NCBI RefSeq assembly: GCF_009176725.1 | Contig: NZ_AP020337.1 | Span: 3,410,001-3,474,000 of the forward strand | Direction of reading: 5' to 3' | DNA from: Pseudomonas sp. KUIN-1 | Lineage (GTDB): Bacteria; Pseudomonadota; Gammaproteobacteria; Pseudomonadales; Pseudomonadaceae | Length of the DNA stretch: 64,000 nucleotides | Notes under the pieces: model-generated | Told to the model about the DNA's origin: nothing | Seen by the model: only the letters and a program-made list of their open reading frames with translations | Databases searched by the model: none | Made by a program: the position numbers and the translations under genes | In this document: piece by piece, positions 1-7,647 of the stretch | Layout: every line of letters starts with the position of its first letter | Numbering within the stretch: position 1 is the first letter of the stretch

Positions 1-339
1 GATGACTTTTTCCAGATCCTGTAGCTGCAATGGCTCGGCCTGCTTTTCCTGCGCCGGATGCAGCGCACGAATGCCCTTGATGACCTTGCGCACCATCGGT
101 GCCTTGGTGGGATCGACAAAACCCTGACTGACGTGCCACTGGGCCAGCGCTGACAAGCGCAGCTTCAGGGTATTGACCGACAGCGTTCCCGCGTGGCTGG
201 CCAGGTAACGCGCCACGCTTTCGCTGGTCGCCGGCAGAAAGCCGCCCCATGTCACCTCGAAATGCTCGATGGCAGCCCGATAGCTGCGGCGCGTGTTGTC
301 GCGGGTCGCCGCCTCGATATAGCGATCAACGTCATTCAT
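1..339 (-). CDS. Tyrosine recombinase (phage integrase family), N-terminal part, cut by window edge
   Basis: An open leftward frame of 113 codons starts at an ATG (337-339) and runs off the left edge without a stop. The translation begins MNDVDRYIEAATRDNTRRSY and continues with the helical pattern of a SAM-like core-binding domain (TLKLRLSALAQWH, KAPMVRKVIKGIR). This domain precedes the catalytic domain in tyrosine site-specific recombinases. The catalytic R...H-x-x-R...Y residues would lie outside the window, so activity cannot be judged. The gene is divergent from a KfrA-like DNA-binding protein and shares a 177-bp intergenic region rich in repeats. The family assignment is inferred from this domain alone. 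Confidence 0.75.
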   Translation of the reverse strand, partial: MNDVDRYIEAATRDNTRRSYRAAIEHFEVTWGGFLPATSESVARYLASHAGTLSVNTLKLRLSALAQWHVSQGFVDPTKAPMVRKVIKGIRALHPAQEKQAEPLQLQDLEKVI

Positions 340-399
340 GGCTCAAACCTGCTCGGGTGTACCGGTAGCGACGCGTCAAAAGGAGCTGACAGCGCCTGA

Positions 400-490
400 C
401 ACGGGATAATACGCCAATATCCCGTGTTAATTAATTCAAAAAATAGCTAATTATTTCAAAACATATAGTATGTAATTACAGAGTACATAC
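400..490. repeat. Inverted and direct repeats between recombinase and KfrA-like gene; candidate operator
   Basis: Three repeat systems sit in this 91-bp stretch. A perfect 9-bp inverted repeat CACGGGATA/TATCCCGTG lies at 400-408 and 418-426. Two 14-bp direct repeats, TAATTAATTCAAAA (428-441) and TAATTATTTCAAAA (448-461), have one mismatch and a 20-bp period. A 7-bp inverted repeat GTATGTA/TACATAC lies at 468-474 and 484-490, just before the KfrA-like ribosome-binding site. KfrA proteins repress their own promoters by binding repeats, so an autoregulatory operator is a reasonable inference. Confidence 0.5.
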
Positions 491-516
491 CACAGTACGA
501 AATCGTAGGAGAGAGC

Positions 517-1527
517 ATGGCCCGCGGCGGTGTAAACAAGGTATTAGTGCAGAAAGCGAGAGCATCGCTGCTGTCCCGAGGCGAAAACCCCAGCATCGAT
601 GCGGTACGTATCGAAATGGGTAATACGGGCTCGAAAACCACCATTCACCGCTATCTGAAGGAGCTCGAATCCACACACGCCCCGGCGCCGGATATCAATG
701 ACGAATTGAGCGATCTGGTGGCTCATCTTGCCCAGAGGCTTCAGCAGCAGGCGCAAGAGCGTATTGATCAGGCGCACGATCAGCACCAGGCCGAACGCGA
801 CACCCTCCAGCGACAACTTGCGGCCACTCAGGAGCAGATCAGCCAGTTGGAAAAACACGTACAGCAACGCGACGAGGCACTGGAACAGCAGGCTGCCGCC
901 CTGCTCCACACGCAACGCACACTGCAGGATGTACAGACAGAACACGCCAGACTGCTTCAGGCCAATCAGGACTTGGAGACTCGCCTGCACGACAAGGACG
1001 GGCAGATCCACTCCCTCGAAGAAAAACACCAGCACGCACGCGAGGCGCTGGAGCACTATCGCAACTCGATCAGAGAACAACGCGAGCAGGAGCAGCGACG
1101 CCACGAAGGTCAGGTTCAGCAGTTGCAAATGGAACTGCGACAGGCACAACAAGGCCTTGCCATGCACCAGGAAAACATCACACAGCTCAATCGAGACAAC
1201 GAAAGACTGCTGGCTGAAAATCGCAACACCCTGCGCGAACTGCACAGCCAGACCGACCAGCTGAAGCAGGCCAACACACAGAATGCTGCCTTCGCAGAAC
1301 AACAGCAGCACGCCCGCACCCAATGCGCCCTGCTGGAAGAACGGTTACGCGGCGCGCAGGACGAAAACGCCGCGCTCAAACAAGGCATGACCGATGCGCA
1401 GCAACAGAGCCGCATGCTGGAACTGTTGCTGACCAAGAAGGAAGCAGCACTGGAGAACCTGCAGATCAGGCTCGATCAGCCGGACAAGCCTAAAGCCACC
1501 GGAAAGAAGCCATCGAACAAGCCATGA
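517..1527 (+). CDS. KfrA-like DNA-binding protein with long coiled coil
   Basis: The protein has 336 aa. Residues 1-60 match the KfrA N-terminal DNA-binding domain, with a helix-turn-helix-like stretch (NPSIDAVRIEMGNTGSKTTIHRY). From about residue 70 to 320 it is an almost uninterrupted Gln/Glu/Leu-rich coiled coil, and it ends in a basic tail. KfrA-type proteins are plasmid- or element-linked DNA-binding repressors that multimerise through their coiled coil. The ATG at 517 follows a strong AGGAGAG site. The neighbour on the other side of the promoter region is a tyrosine recombinase, so a role in regulating or organising recombination is possible, but this is inference. It ends 9 nt before the convergent histidine kinase gene. 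Confidence 0.8.
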   Translation: MARGGVNKVLVQKARASLLSRGENPSIDAVRIEMGNTGSKTTIHRYLKELESTHAPAPDINDELSDLVAHLAQRLQQQAQERIDQAHDQHQAERDTLQRQLAATQEQISQLEKHVQQRDEALEQQAAALLHTQRTLQDVQTEHARLLQANQDLETRLHDKDGQIHSLEEKHQHAREALEHYRNSIREQREQEQRRHEGQVQQLQMELRQAQQGLAMHQENITQLNRDNERLLAENRNTLRELHSQTDQLKQANTQNAAFAEQQQHARTQCALLEERLRGAQDENAALKQGMTDAQQQSRMLELLLTKKEAALENLQIRLDQPDKPKATGKKPSNKP

Positions 1528-1536
1528 CCAGAAGCT

Positions 1537-2850
1537 TCAGGCAACCGCAGCCTTGCCGCATGGCAGCTGCAAATGAACCCGGGTGCCCTGACCTTCAGTG
1601 CTTTCTATATGCACGTGCCCGCCACTCTGCCGGGTAAAGCCGTAGACCATCGACAAACCCAGCCCGGTTCCCTGACCTACCGGTTTGGTGGTGAAAAACG
1701 GATCGAACACCTGGTCGATAACGTCCTGAGCAATGCCACAGCCGTTATCTTCAACACTGAGCTGTATGTAGTCGCCAGGCAGCAAACCCTCTTTTTGCGC
1801 CGCCAGTGTTAACGAGCGACTGCGCACGCACAGCCTCCCTCCGACAGGCACAGCATCGCGAGCGTTGATGACCAGATTCAACAAGGCATTTTCCAGCTGG
1901 TGCTCATCGGTGCGCACCGCGCTCAACCCCTCCTCCAGCTCGATCTCCAGATGCGCATGAGCGCCGACCGTGCCTCGCAACAGCTCCTCCATGGAGCGGA
2001 CCATGCAATTGACGTCCACTACAGTGACGTTGAGCGACTGCCGGCGGGCAAATGTCAGCAGCCTGCGGGTCAGCGCGGCAGCACGGTTCGCCGAGCTCGC
2101 TGCCGCATCCAGGTAGCGCGCGACCTCACCGATCCGCCCGGCCGCTACACGCAGCCTGATCATGTCCAGTGCGCCAATCACGCCGGAAAGTACATTGTTG
2201 AAGTCATGGGCGATGCCCCCGGTCAACTGACCGATCGCATCCATCTTCTGCGCATGACGCAAGGCCTCCTCAGCCATCGCCCGCTCGGCAATTTCGGCCT
2301 GCAGCAACTTATTGGCGGTTTCCAGCTCACGCGTACGCTCGGCGACGCGTAACTCAAGACTCTCGTTGAGTTCGCGCAACGCCTCTTCTGCATTGACCTG
2401 AGCGGTGATATCGGTGTGAGTACCCAGCCAGTGGGTGATGTGGCCCCGCGCATCGCGCAGGGGTAACGCGCGCGACAGGAACCAGTTGAACGCACCGTCC
2501 TTGCCACGGATCGGGAAGGTATCTTCCCAGATCGAACCGGTGGAAAAGCAGTATTGCAAACGCGCCATCACCCGCTCGCGATGCTCAGGATGCAGAACCG
2601 AGCGCCAGCCCAAGGCCGTCATGGCCTCAAGCGAGGCACCGGTGTAGGCATACCAACGCTCGTTGTACCAGTGGACCTGCCCTCGGGGGCTGGCAGTCCA
2701 GGCCAATTGGCTCATGTTGTCAGCCAATGTCCTGAACTGACGCTCGCTTTCACGCAAGGCGTCGATGTACTGCGCGACTTCGCGATCCTGCTCAGCCGAA
2801 TGCAATGGCATTCTGGCCGGTGGTTGTTCTCTATTCACGTCGGGATCCAT
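1537..2850 (-). CDS. PAS-domain sensor histidine kinase without receiver domain
   Basis: A cytoplasmic kinase of about 437 aa. An N-terminal PAS domain (about residues 35-150, ERQFRTLADNMSQLAWTA) is followed by a coiled-coil linker (ELRVAERTRELETANKLLQA). Next come the H-box GGIAHDFNN with the phospho-His, the N-box NLVINARDAV, the G1 box DNGCGI and the G2 box GTGLGLSMVYG. No transmembrane segment and no C-terminal receiver domain are present, unlike many hybrid kinases of this architecture. No response regulator gene is adjacent, so it is an orphan. The start is uncertain. A TTG at 2859 is in frame 9 nt upstream of the chosen ATG (2850), and neither has ideal Shine-Dalgarno spacing. It lies downstream of gor on the same strand with a 53-nt gap. 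Confidence 0.88.
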   Translation of the reverse strand: MDPDVNREQPPARMPLHSAEQDREVAQYIDALRESERQFRTLADNMSQLAWTASPRGQVHWYNERWYAYTGASLEAMTALGWRSVLHPEHRERVMARLQYCFSTGSIWEDTFPIRGKDGAFNWFLSRALPLRDARGHITHWLGTHTDITAQVNAEEALRELNESLELRVAERTRELETANKLLQAEIAERAMAEEALRHAQKMDAIGQLTGGIAHDFNNVLSGVIGALDMIRLRVAAGRIGEVARYLDAAASSANRAAALTRRLLTFARRQSLNVTVVDVNCMVRSMEELLRGTVGAHAHLEIELEEGLSAVRTDEHQLENALLNLVINARDAVPVGGRLCVRSRSLTLAAQKEGLLPGDYIQLSVEDNGCGIAQDVIDQVFDPFFTTKPVGQGTGLGLSMVYGFTRQSGGHVHIESTEGQGTRVHLQLPCGKAAVA

Positions 2851-2903
2851 CCTCTTCAAGCCTTTACCCCGGAGCTCTTCCTGAACTCCGGGCGCTGCGT
2901 GAC

Positions 2904-4262
2904 TTAACGTTTGACAGGCGTGCGCATGGTGACGAACTCTTCTGCTGCGGTCGGGTGCACCCCGATAGTATCGTCGAATACCTGCTTGGTCGCGCCAGCC
3001 TTGATGGCAATGGCCAGGCTCTGGACGATTTCGCCAGCATCCGGCCCCACCATATGGCAGCCCAGCACGCGGTCGGTTTTCGCATCGACGACCAGCTTCA
3101 TCAATGTGCGCTCCTGATCATCGGTCAGGGTCAGCTTCATTGGCCTGAAACGGCTCTCGAAAATCTGCACATCGTGACCGGCCTTGATTGCATCTTCTTC
3201 GGTCAGACCGACCGTACCAATGTTCGGCAGACTGAAAACCGCCGTCGGGATGTGATTGTAGTCTACCGGGCGATACTGCTCGGGCTTGAACAGTCGACGC
3301 GCGACCGCCATGCCTTCAGCCAGCGCGACCGGGGTCAGCTGCACACCTCCGATGACGTCGCCGATGGCCAGAATGGAAGGCTCGCTGCTCTGGTAATGCT
3401 CATCGACCTTGATGTAACCGTGCTCGTCCAGCTTGACGTCAACACTGTCCAGACCGAGGTTGTCGAGCATCGGCCGACGCCCTGTTGCGTAGAACACGCA
3501 ATCAGTTTCGAGAGTGCCGCCGCCTTTCATGGACAACAGCAGACTGCCGTCGGCCTGCTTGTCGATGCGCTCGATATCGCTGTTGAAGCGAATCGTCATG
3601 TCACGCTTGAGCAGCTCTTCGTGGAGATGGGTACGAACACCGCCATCAAAACCACGCAGAAACAGTTCGCGGCGGTAGACCAGCGTGGTATCGGCGCCCA
3701 GGCCATTGAAGATCGAAGCGAACTCCACGGCAATGTAGCCACCACCCACGACCACCACGCGCTTTGGCAGCGTCTTGAGGTAAAACGCCTCGTTGGACGT
3801 AATGGCATGCTCGCGTCCCGGCACATCAGGCACCTGCGGCCAGCCACCGGTGGCGATCAGAATGCGCTCGACGCTGTAGGTCTGACCGTTGATTTCGACC
3901 TGCTGCGGCCCGACGATCTTTGCGTGGCCTTCAAGCAGAGTAACGCCGCTGTCGACCAGCAATTTACGATAGATGCCGTTGAGGCGGGTGATCTCACTGT
4001 CCTTGTTGGCAATCAGCGTGGACCAGTCAAAACTGGCCTCGCCCAATGACCAGCCAAAGCCCTTGGCATGATCAAAATCCTCGGAAAAATGCGCTCCGTA
4101 CACCAGCAACTTCTTGGGAACGCACCCCACGTTGACGCAGGTTCCACCTAGATAACGGCTTTCGGCCACGGCTACCCGCGCACCAAAACCGGCAGCAAAA
4201 CGTGCTGCCCTGACACCGCCCGAACCGGCGCCAATTACAAACAGATCAAAATCGAAGGCCAT
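2904..4262 (-). CDS. gor: Glutathione-disulfide reductase
   Basis: A 452-aa NADPH-dependent flavoenzyme that reduces oxidised glutathione in the cytoplasm. Visible features are the N-terminal FAD motif [10 protein letters not shown], the redox-active disulfide motif [13 protein letters not shown], the second Rossmann motif [13 protein letters not shown], the FAD-binding AIGDV segment, and the C-terminal [11 protein letters not shown] with the catalytic His-Glu pair. The ATG at 4262 ([13 protein letters not shown]) is preceded by AGGAG at good spacing. An in-frame start 36 nt further upstream would add a non-conserved extension and was not chosen. The length is typical of the family. Confidence 0.96.
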   Translation of the reverse strand: MAFDFDLFVIGAGSGGVRAARFAAGFGARVAVAESRYLGGTCVNVGCVPKKLLVYGAHFSEDFDHAKGFGWSLGEASFDWSTLIANKDSEITRLNGIYRKLLVDSGVTLLEGHAKIVGPQQVEINGQTYSVERILIATGGWPQVPDVPGREHAITSNEAFYLKTLPKRVVVVGGGYIAVEFASIFNGLGADTTLVYRRELFLRGFDGGVRTHLHEELLKRDMTIRFNSDIERIDKQADGSLLLSMKGGGTLETDCVFYATGRRPMLDNLGLDSVDVKLDEHGYIKVDEHYQSSEPSILAIGDVIGGVQLTPVALAEGMAVARRLFKPEQYRPVDYNHIPTAVFSLPNIGTVGLTEEDAIKAGHDVQIFESRFRPMKLTLTDDQERTLMKLVVDAKTDRVLGCHMVGPDAGEIVQSLAIAIKAGATKQVFDDTIGVHPTAAEEFVTMRTPVKR

Positions 4263-4317
4263 TGCTATCTCCTGGGCAGAGTTACAGCATAACCGCACGG
4301 CGGCTATTCAGAAATGA

Positions 4318-4343
4318 AAAAGCCACCCGGAGGTGGCGTTTTC
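4318..4343 (-). terminator. Rho-independent terminator of galU
   Basis: A perfect 6-bp stem GCCACC/GGTGGC (4322-4327 with 4332-4337) has a 4-nt loop. Read on the minus strand it is followed by CTTTTTC, the expected U-tract. It lies 21 nt after the galU stop codon. Confidence 0.8.
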
Positions 4344-4363
4344 ACAGCATCGTCATTCAGGTA

Positions 4364-5203
4364 TCAATGAGCTTTGCCGGTCTTGTAGAAGTGCTCGAAG
4401 CAGAAGTTGGTAGCCTGAATGTAACCCTCAGCACCACCGCAGTCGAAACGCTCACCCTTGAACTTGTACGCAAGCACATTGCCTTCAGCAGCCTGCTTCA
4501 TCAAGGCGTCGGTGATCTGAATTTCACCGCCCTTGCCCGGCTCGGTCTGCTCGATTTTCTCGAAGATGTCCGGAGTCAGGATGTAGCGGCCGATGATCGC
4601 CAGGTTGGACGGCGCATCTTCAGGCTTCGGCTTTTCAACCATGTTGGTCACGCGGAACAGGCCTGGCTTGATCTCTTCGCCAGCGATCACGCCATACTTG
4701 TTGGTTTCCTGCGGATCGACTTCCTGGATGGCGATGATCGAGCAGCCATAATGCTTGTGCAGCTTGACCATCTGCGCCAGCACGCCATCACCCTCAGGGT
4801 TGACGCACAGGTCATCGGCCAGAACCACGGCGAACGCTTCGTTGCCGATCAGCGGGCGACCGCTGAGGATGGCGTGGCCCAGACCCTTCATTTCAGTCTG
4901 ACGAGTGTACGAGAAGCTGCATTCGTCGATCAGCTTGCGAATACCGACCAGGTACTTTTCCTTGTCAGTACCCTTGATCTGGTGCTCGAGCTCGTAGCTG
5001 ATGTCGAAGTGGTCTTCAAGAGCGCGCTTGCCACGACCGGTCACGATGGAAATTTCGGTCAGGCCTGCAGCGAGGGCTTCCTCAACACCGTATTGGATCA
5101 GTGGCTTGTTGACCACCGGCAGCATTTCCTTGGGCATGGCCTTGGTCGCTGGCAGGAAGCGAGTGCCGTAACCGGCTGCTGGGAACAAGCATTTCTTGAT
5201 CAT
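4364..5203 (-). CDS. galU: UTP--glucose-1-phosphate uridylyltransferase
   Basis: A 279-aa enzyme that makes UDP-glucose from UTP and glucose-1-phosphate. UDP-glucose feeds LPS, exopolysaccharide and trehalose metabolism. The N-terminus MIKKCLFPAAGYGTRFLPAT carries the nucleotidyltransferase G-x-G-T-R motif, followed by KAMPKEMLPVVNKPLIQY with the conserved Lys. VLADDLCVN contains the metal-binding Asp. The length matches family members. The ATG follows AAGGAC. It has its own terminator, so it is probably monocistronic. Confidence 0.97.
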   Translation of the reverse strand: MIKKCLFPAAGYGTRFLPATKAMPKEMLPVVNKPLIQYGVEEALAAGLTEISIVTGRGKRALEDHFDISYELEHQIKGTDKEKYLVGIRKLIDECSFSYTRQTEMKGLGHAILSGRPLIGNEAFAVVLADDLCVNPEGDGVLAQMVKLHKHYGCSIIAIQEVDPQETNKYGVIAGEEIKPGLFRVTNMVEKPKPEDAPSNLAIIGRYILTPDIFEKIEQTEPGKGGEIQITDALMKQAAEGNVLAYKFKGERFDCGGAEGYIQATNFCFEHFYKTGKAH

Positions 5204-5575
5204 AAAAGTCCTTGGTAAGGGCTGTTGGTGTTAACGGCGCAGTCTAATGATGAGGCAGTCACCTTACAATGCTGCCTTTGGCCGTCCGATGCCATGATAG
5301 AGGAATACTCGTACAGATAGTTCCGCACTTTCTGGATATTGCCTGTACATAAATGCAGCGCAGAACACCATTAAACGACCCTAAGGGCCAGCACAGCAGG
5401 CTCGGAATGCCTTTCCGGACGGCTGCAGCATTTACATCAGGCTTCGTGAATGGCAAGGCGGCGACAAGCGGGAAGCAGGCAGTTTATGATGCAAAACATG
5501 GCGGAACGATGGCACCTATTACCAGTCCAACGCTCGCATTTGTTAATTCCCTGGCCTTATCTCGAAGCGAAAAAC
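5204..5575. other. Intergenic region without recognised gene
   Basis: These 372 bp separate galU (leftward) from a small lipoprotein gene (rightward). They must hold both promoters. Several short open frames cross the region, but none has a convincing ribosome-binding site or a recognisable product. Confidence 0.5.
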
Positions 5576-5857
5576 ATGATCAGAATTTTGTCCATTATTG
5601 CTGTGCTGGGCCTTACCGGCTGCGCAACCGCCTCCAACACCTACCTGAAAAACGGCAAACAGGGCTTGAGCATCGACTGCTCCGGCGAGGCGATGTCCTG
5701 GGCAAGCTGCTACGAAAAAGCGGATGCTTCCTGTGCAGGCACAGGTTATGAAATTGTTGGCACAGATGGCACCCCACAACCTGCCGAAAGCGACAAGACG
5801 CTGGGCGTGGACGTTGGCAACTACAAAAGTCGCAGCGTGCTGGTGGTCTGCAAGTAA
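5576..5857 (+). CDS. Small predicted lipoprotein
   Basis: A 93-aa protein with a short signal peptide and lipobox (MIRILSIIAVLGLTGCATAS). The acylated Cys is at about residue 16, with Ala next, so outer-membrane sorting is likely. The mature part is small and has five further Cys residues, suggesting disulfides in the periplasm. I recognise no enzyme or binding domain. The ATG at 5576 was chosen because the lipoprotein signal starts there; the frame is open upstream to 5450. It lies tail-to-tail with another small lipoprotein gene. Confidence 0.75.
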   Translation: MIRILSIIAVLGLTGCATASNTYLKNGKQGLSIDCSGEAMSWASCYEKADASCAGTGYEIVGTDGTPQPAESDKTLGVDVGNYKSRSVLVVCK

Positions 5858-5912
5858 TCAGGTCTGCCGCCCTGCCCACCGCGGACAGGGCCAGCTGACC
5901 AAGCCTGACCGA

Positions 5913-6266
5913 TTAGCCTGAAATGCACGCTTCGGCAGCGTTCTGCACATCCCTGAAACGGATGGGCACATTGGCAAGTCGTTCGTAGACCTTGATCGTA
6001 CTTCCGCCCGAGCGGCTCTCGATATCCACTACTGCTGCGGGTGACTTGCTGAGTTTCTGCGCGACGATGACCCGCAGGCCGTCATGGCGAGGCTCGATCA
6101 GAGGCGGCTTGCGACTGCTGCTGATCTTGCCAGCGAAGCAATCGGCGTATTCATGAGGATTCTTGCCCGACATCACGTTCATGGTGGGGGGTGTATGCTC
6201 AATGTCGTTCACTGTGGCACAGCCAGTGATTGCCAGAGCCAGGACTACTACAGCAGCCAGTTTCAT
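5913..6266 (-). CDS. Small predicted lipoprotein
   Basis: A 117-aa protein with a lipoprotein signal (MKLAAVVVLALAITGCATVN; lipobox ITGC). The mature domain includes HEYADCFAGKI and DIESRSGGSTIKVYERL. No enzyme family is recognised. The ATG at 6266 is preceded by GGAGG at good spacing, which decides this start over the in-frame position 6371. It resembles many small surface lipoproteins of unknown role in Pseudomonas. Confidence 0.75.
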   Translation of the reverse strand: MKLAAVVVLALAITGCATVNDIEHTPPTMNVMSGKNPHEYADCFAGKISSSRKPPLIEPRHDGLRVIVAQKLSKSPAAVVDIESRSGGSTIKVYERLANVPIRFRDVQNAAEACISG

Positions 6267-6433
6267 ACAAAGCCTCCAAATAAAGGTCCTACGACAAGCC
6301 TCAACGCAATTAAATCCCGACTGAGGCATTTTTTCCCGGAAACACGGCAAATTAATACTCACCGACGTCAAATTGCGGGCGTCGCATGCTATCGTTTTGA
6401 TTTTTCAGAAAAACCCCCATTTCGGAGCCCGTC

Positions 6434-6739
6434 ATGAAATTCGTACACCAGCGTGAGCATCTCAACGAGGACGATCTTGTCGTCATCGAGTGCTCTCAGA
6501 CCTGCAATATTCGCCTGATGAACGATGCGAATTTTCGCAGTTTCAAAAATGGTGGTCGGCACACCTATCATGGCGGTGCGTTTGACAGATTTCCGGCCAA
6601 GATCGCCGCGCCAAGCACCGGTTTCTGGAACATCACCATCGATACCGCAGGGCGCAAGGCAGATACCAATGCCGGACGCAAACTGCCCTTCACTCACAAG
6701 ATCAAGATCGTCCGGCGCTCGACCTCTCGCCTGGGATGA
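6434..6739 (+). CDS. DUF1883 domain protein
   Basis: A 101-aa soluble protein without signal peptide (MKFVHQREHLNEDDLVVIEC). The pattern LMNDANFRSFKNGGRHTYHGG, followed by FPAKIAAPSTGFWNITID, is characteristic of DUF1883, a small beta-rich domain sometimes found fused to TIR domains. The function is unknown. A CGGAG site precedes the ATG. It is probably cotranscribed with the following small ORF and alkB. Confidence 0.8.
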   Translation: MKFVHQREHLNEDDLVVIECSQTCNIRLMNDANFRSFKNGGRHTYHGGAFDRFPAKIAAPSTGFWNITIDTAGRKADTNAGRKLPFTHKIKIVRRSTSRLG

Positions 6740-6753
6740 TGCAAGGAGTCACC

Positions 6754-6936
6754 GTGAACAATCCAGCCCCGCGCACGACCAAATTTGCTGTCAGCTACAA
6801 GCTCAATGGCGAACGCCGCTTCGAATTCGCCCAACTGCAATCGGCATCCACCGAAGAAGCCGAGGCCGCCTTGAAGAAAATGCACGGCGAGAGCGACGAC
6901 CTTATTACCGAGGTCAAGGTCAGCAAGGCTCTCTGA
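6754..6936 (+). CDS. Small conserved-looking protein of unknown function
   Basis: A 60-aa product (MNNPAPRTTKFAVSYKLNGE at its N-terminus) read from a GTG at 6754. AAGGAG lies 5 nt upstream of this GTG. An ATG at 6736 in the same frame overlaps the DUF1883 stop but has no ribosome-binding site. The C-terminal half is a charged amphipathic helix (EEAEAALKKMHGE) followed by a short strand. I do not recognise the family. It lies 15 nt after DUF1883 and 24 nt before alkB, which suggests one transcript. Confidence 0.6.
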   Translation: MNNPAPRTTKFAVSYKLNGERRFEFAQLQSASTEEAEAALKKMHGESDDLITEVKVSKAL

Positions 6937-6960
6937 TACTCACCGGAGCTCGATCCGATC

Positions 6961-7647
6961 ATGCAACGCAAAGGTGACACTCCCGCCACTCTGGACCTGT
7001 TCGCGGACCAGACGGCCCAGCCTCGCAGCGATGAGCGGATCGGGCCCGGGTCATGGCTGTTCAGAGGCTTTGCGCTGACCGCCATGCCGCAGCTGCTGTC
7101 CGCCCTTGAACAAACACTGGGCCTCTCCCCGTTCCGGCACATGCAGACCCCCAACGGTCTGAGCATGTCTGCAGCACTGAGCAGTTGCGGACAACTGGGC
7201 TGGATAACCGACCGCCACGGTTACCGGTACAGCGCGACCGACCCACAAACAGGACAGGCCTGGCCGACGATGCCGGACGTATTCATGCAGCTGGCGCAGG
7301 ATGCCGCACTGGCAGCCGGCTATGCCGGGTTCGTGCCTGATGCCTGCCTGATCAATCGCTATATTCCGGGCGCCAAGATGTCCCTGCATCAGGACCGAGA
7401 CGAATACGACCATCGCTGGCCAGTGGTCTCCGTATCACTGGGCATACCGGCCATCTTTCAGTTCGGCGGCCTGCTGCGCGGCGACAAGACTCAACGCATC
7501 TCCCTGTTTCATGGCGACGTGGTGGTCTGGGGTGGCGAGGACAGATTGCGTTTCCACGGCATTTTGCCCATCAAGCAGGCCGAGCATCCGCAGCTGGGTG
7601 AGCAACGGATCAACCTGACCTTCCGCAAGGCTGGCCGCGACAGCTGA
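6961..7647 (+). CDS. alkB: DNA alkylation repair dioxygenase AlkB
   Basis: A 228-aa Fe(II)/2-oxoglutarate dioxygenase that oxidatively removes methyl groups such as 1-methyladenine and 3-methylcytosine from DNA. The iron ligands are visible: SLHQDRDE (H-x-D) and the distal His in RLRFHGILP. The 2-oxoglutarate Arg is in NLTFRKAG. The N-terminal nucleotide-recognition lid is present and the length is typical. The stop TGA (7645-7647) abuts the convergent GH15 stop with no gap; the two stops form the palindrome TGATCA. Confidence 0.94.
   Translation: MQRKGDTPATLDLFADQTAQPRSDERIGPGSWLFRGFALTAMPQLLSALEQTLGLSPFRHMQTPNGLSMSAALSSCGQLGWITDRHGYRYSATDPQTGQAWPTMPDVFMQLAQDAALAAGYAGFVPDACLINRYIPGAKMSLHQDRDEYDHRWPVVSVSLGIPAIFQFGGLLRGDKTQRISLFHGDVVVWGGEDRLRFHGILPIKQAEHPQLGEQRINLTFRKAGRDS

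Noticed and set aside
544..1323. A 259-codon open frame on the minus strand
   Set aside because: Hydrophobic-looking translation is a mirror of the Gln-rich coiled coil of the KfrA-like gene.
2868..2892. Stem CCCGGAG/CTCCGGG between gor and the kinase as a terminator
   Set aside because: The stem is good but no U-tract follows on the minus strand, so gor and kinase may be cotranscribed.
2805..4049. A 414-codon open frame on the plus strand
   Set aside because: It is antisense to gor and the kinase start; no family features.
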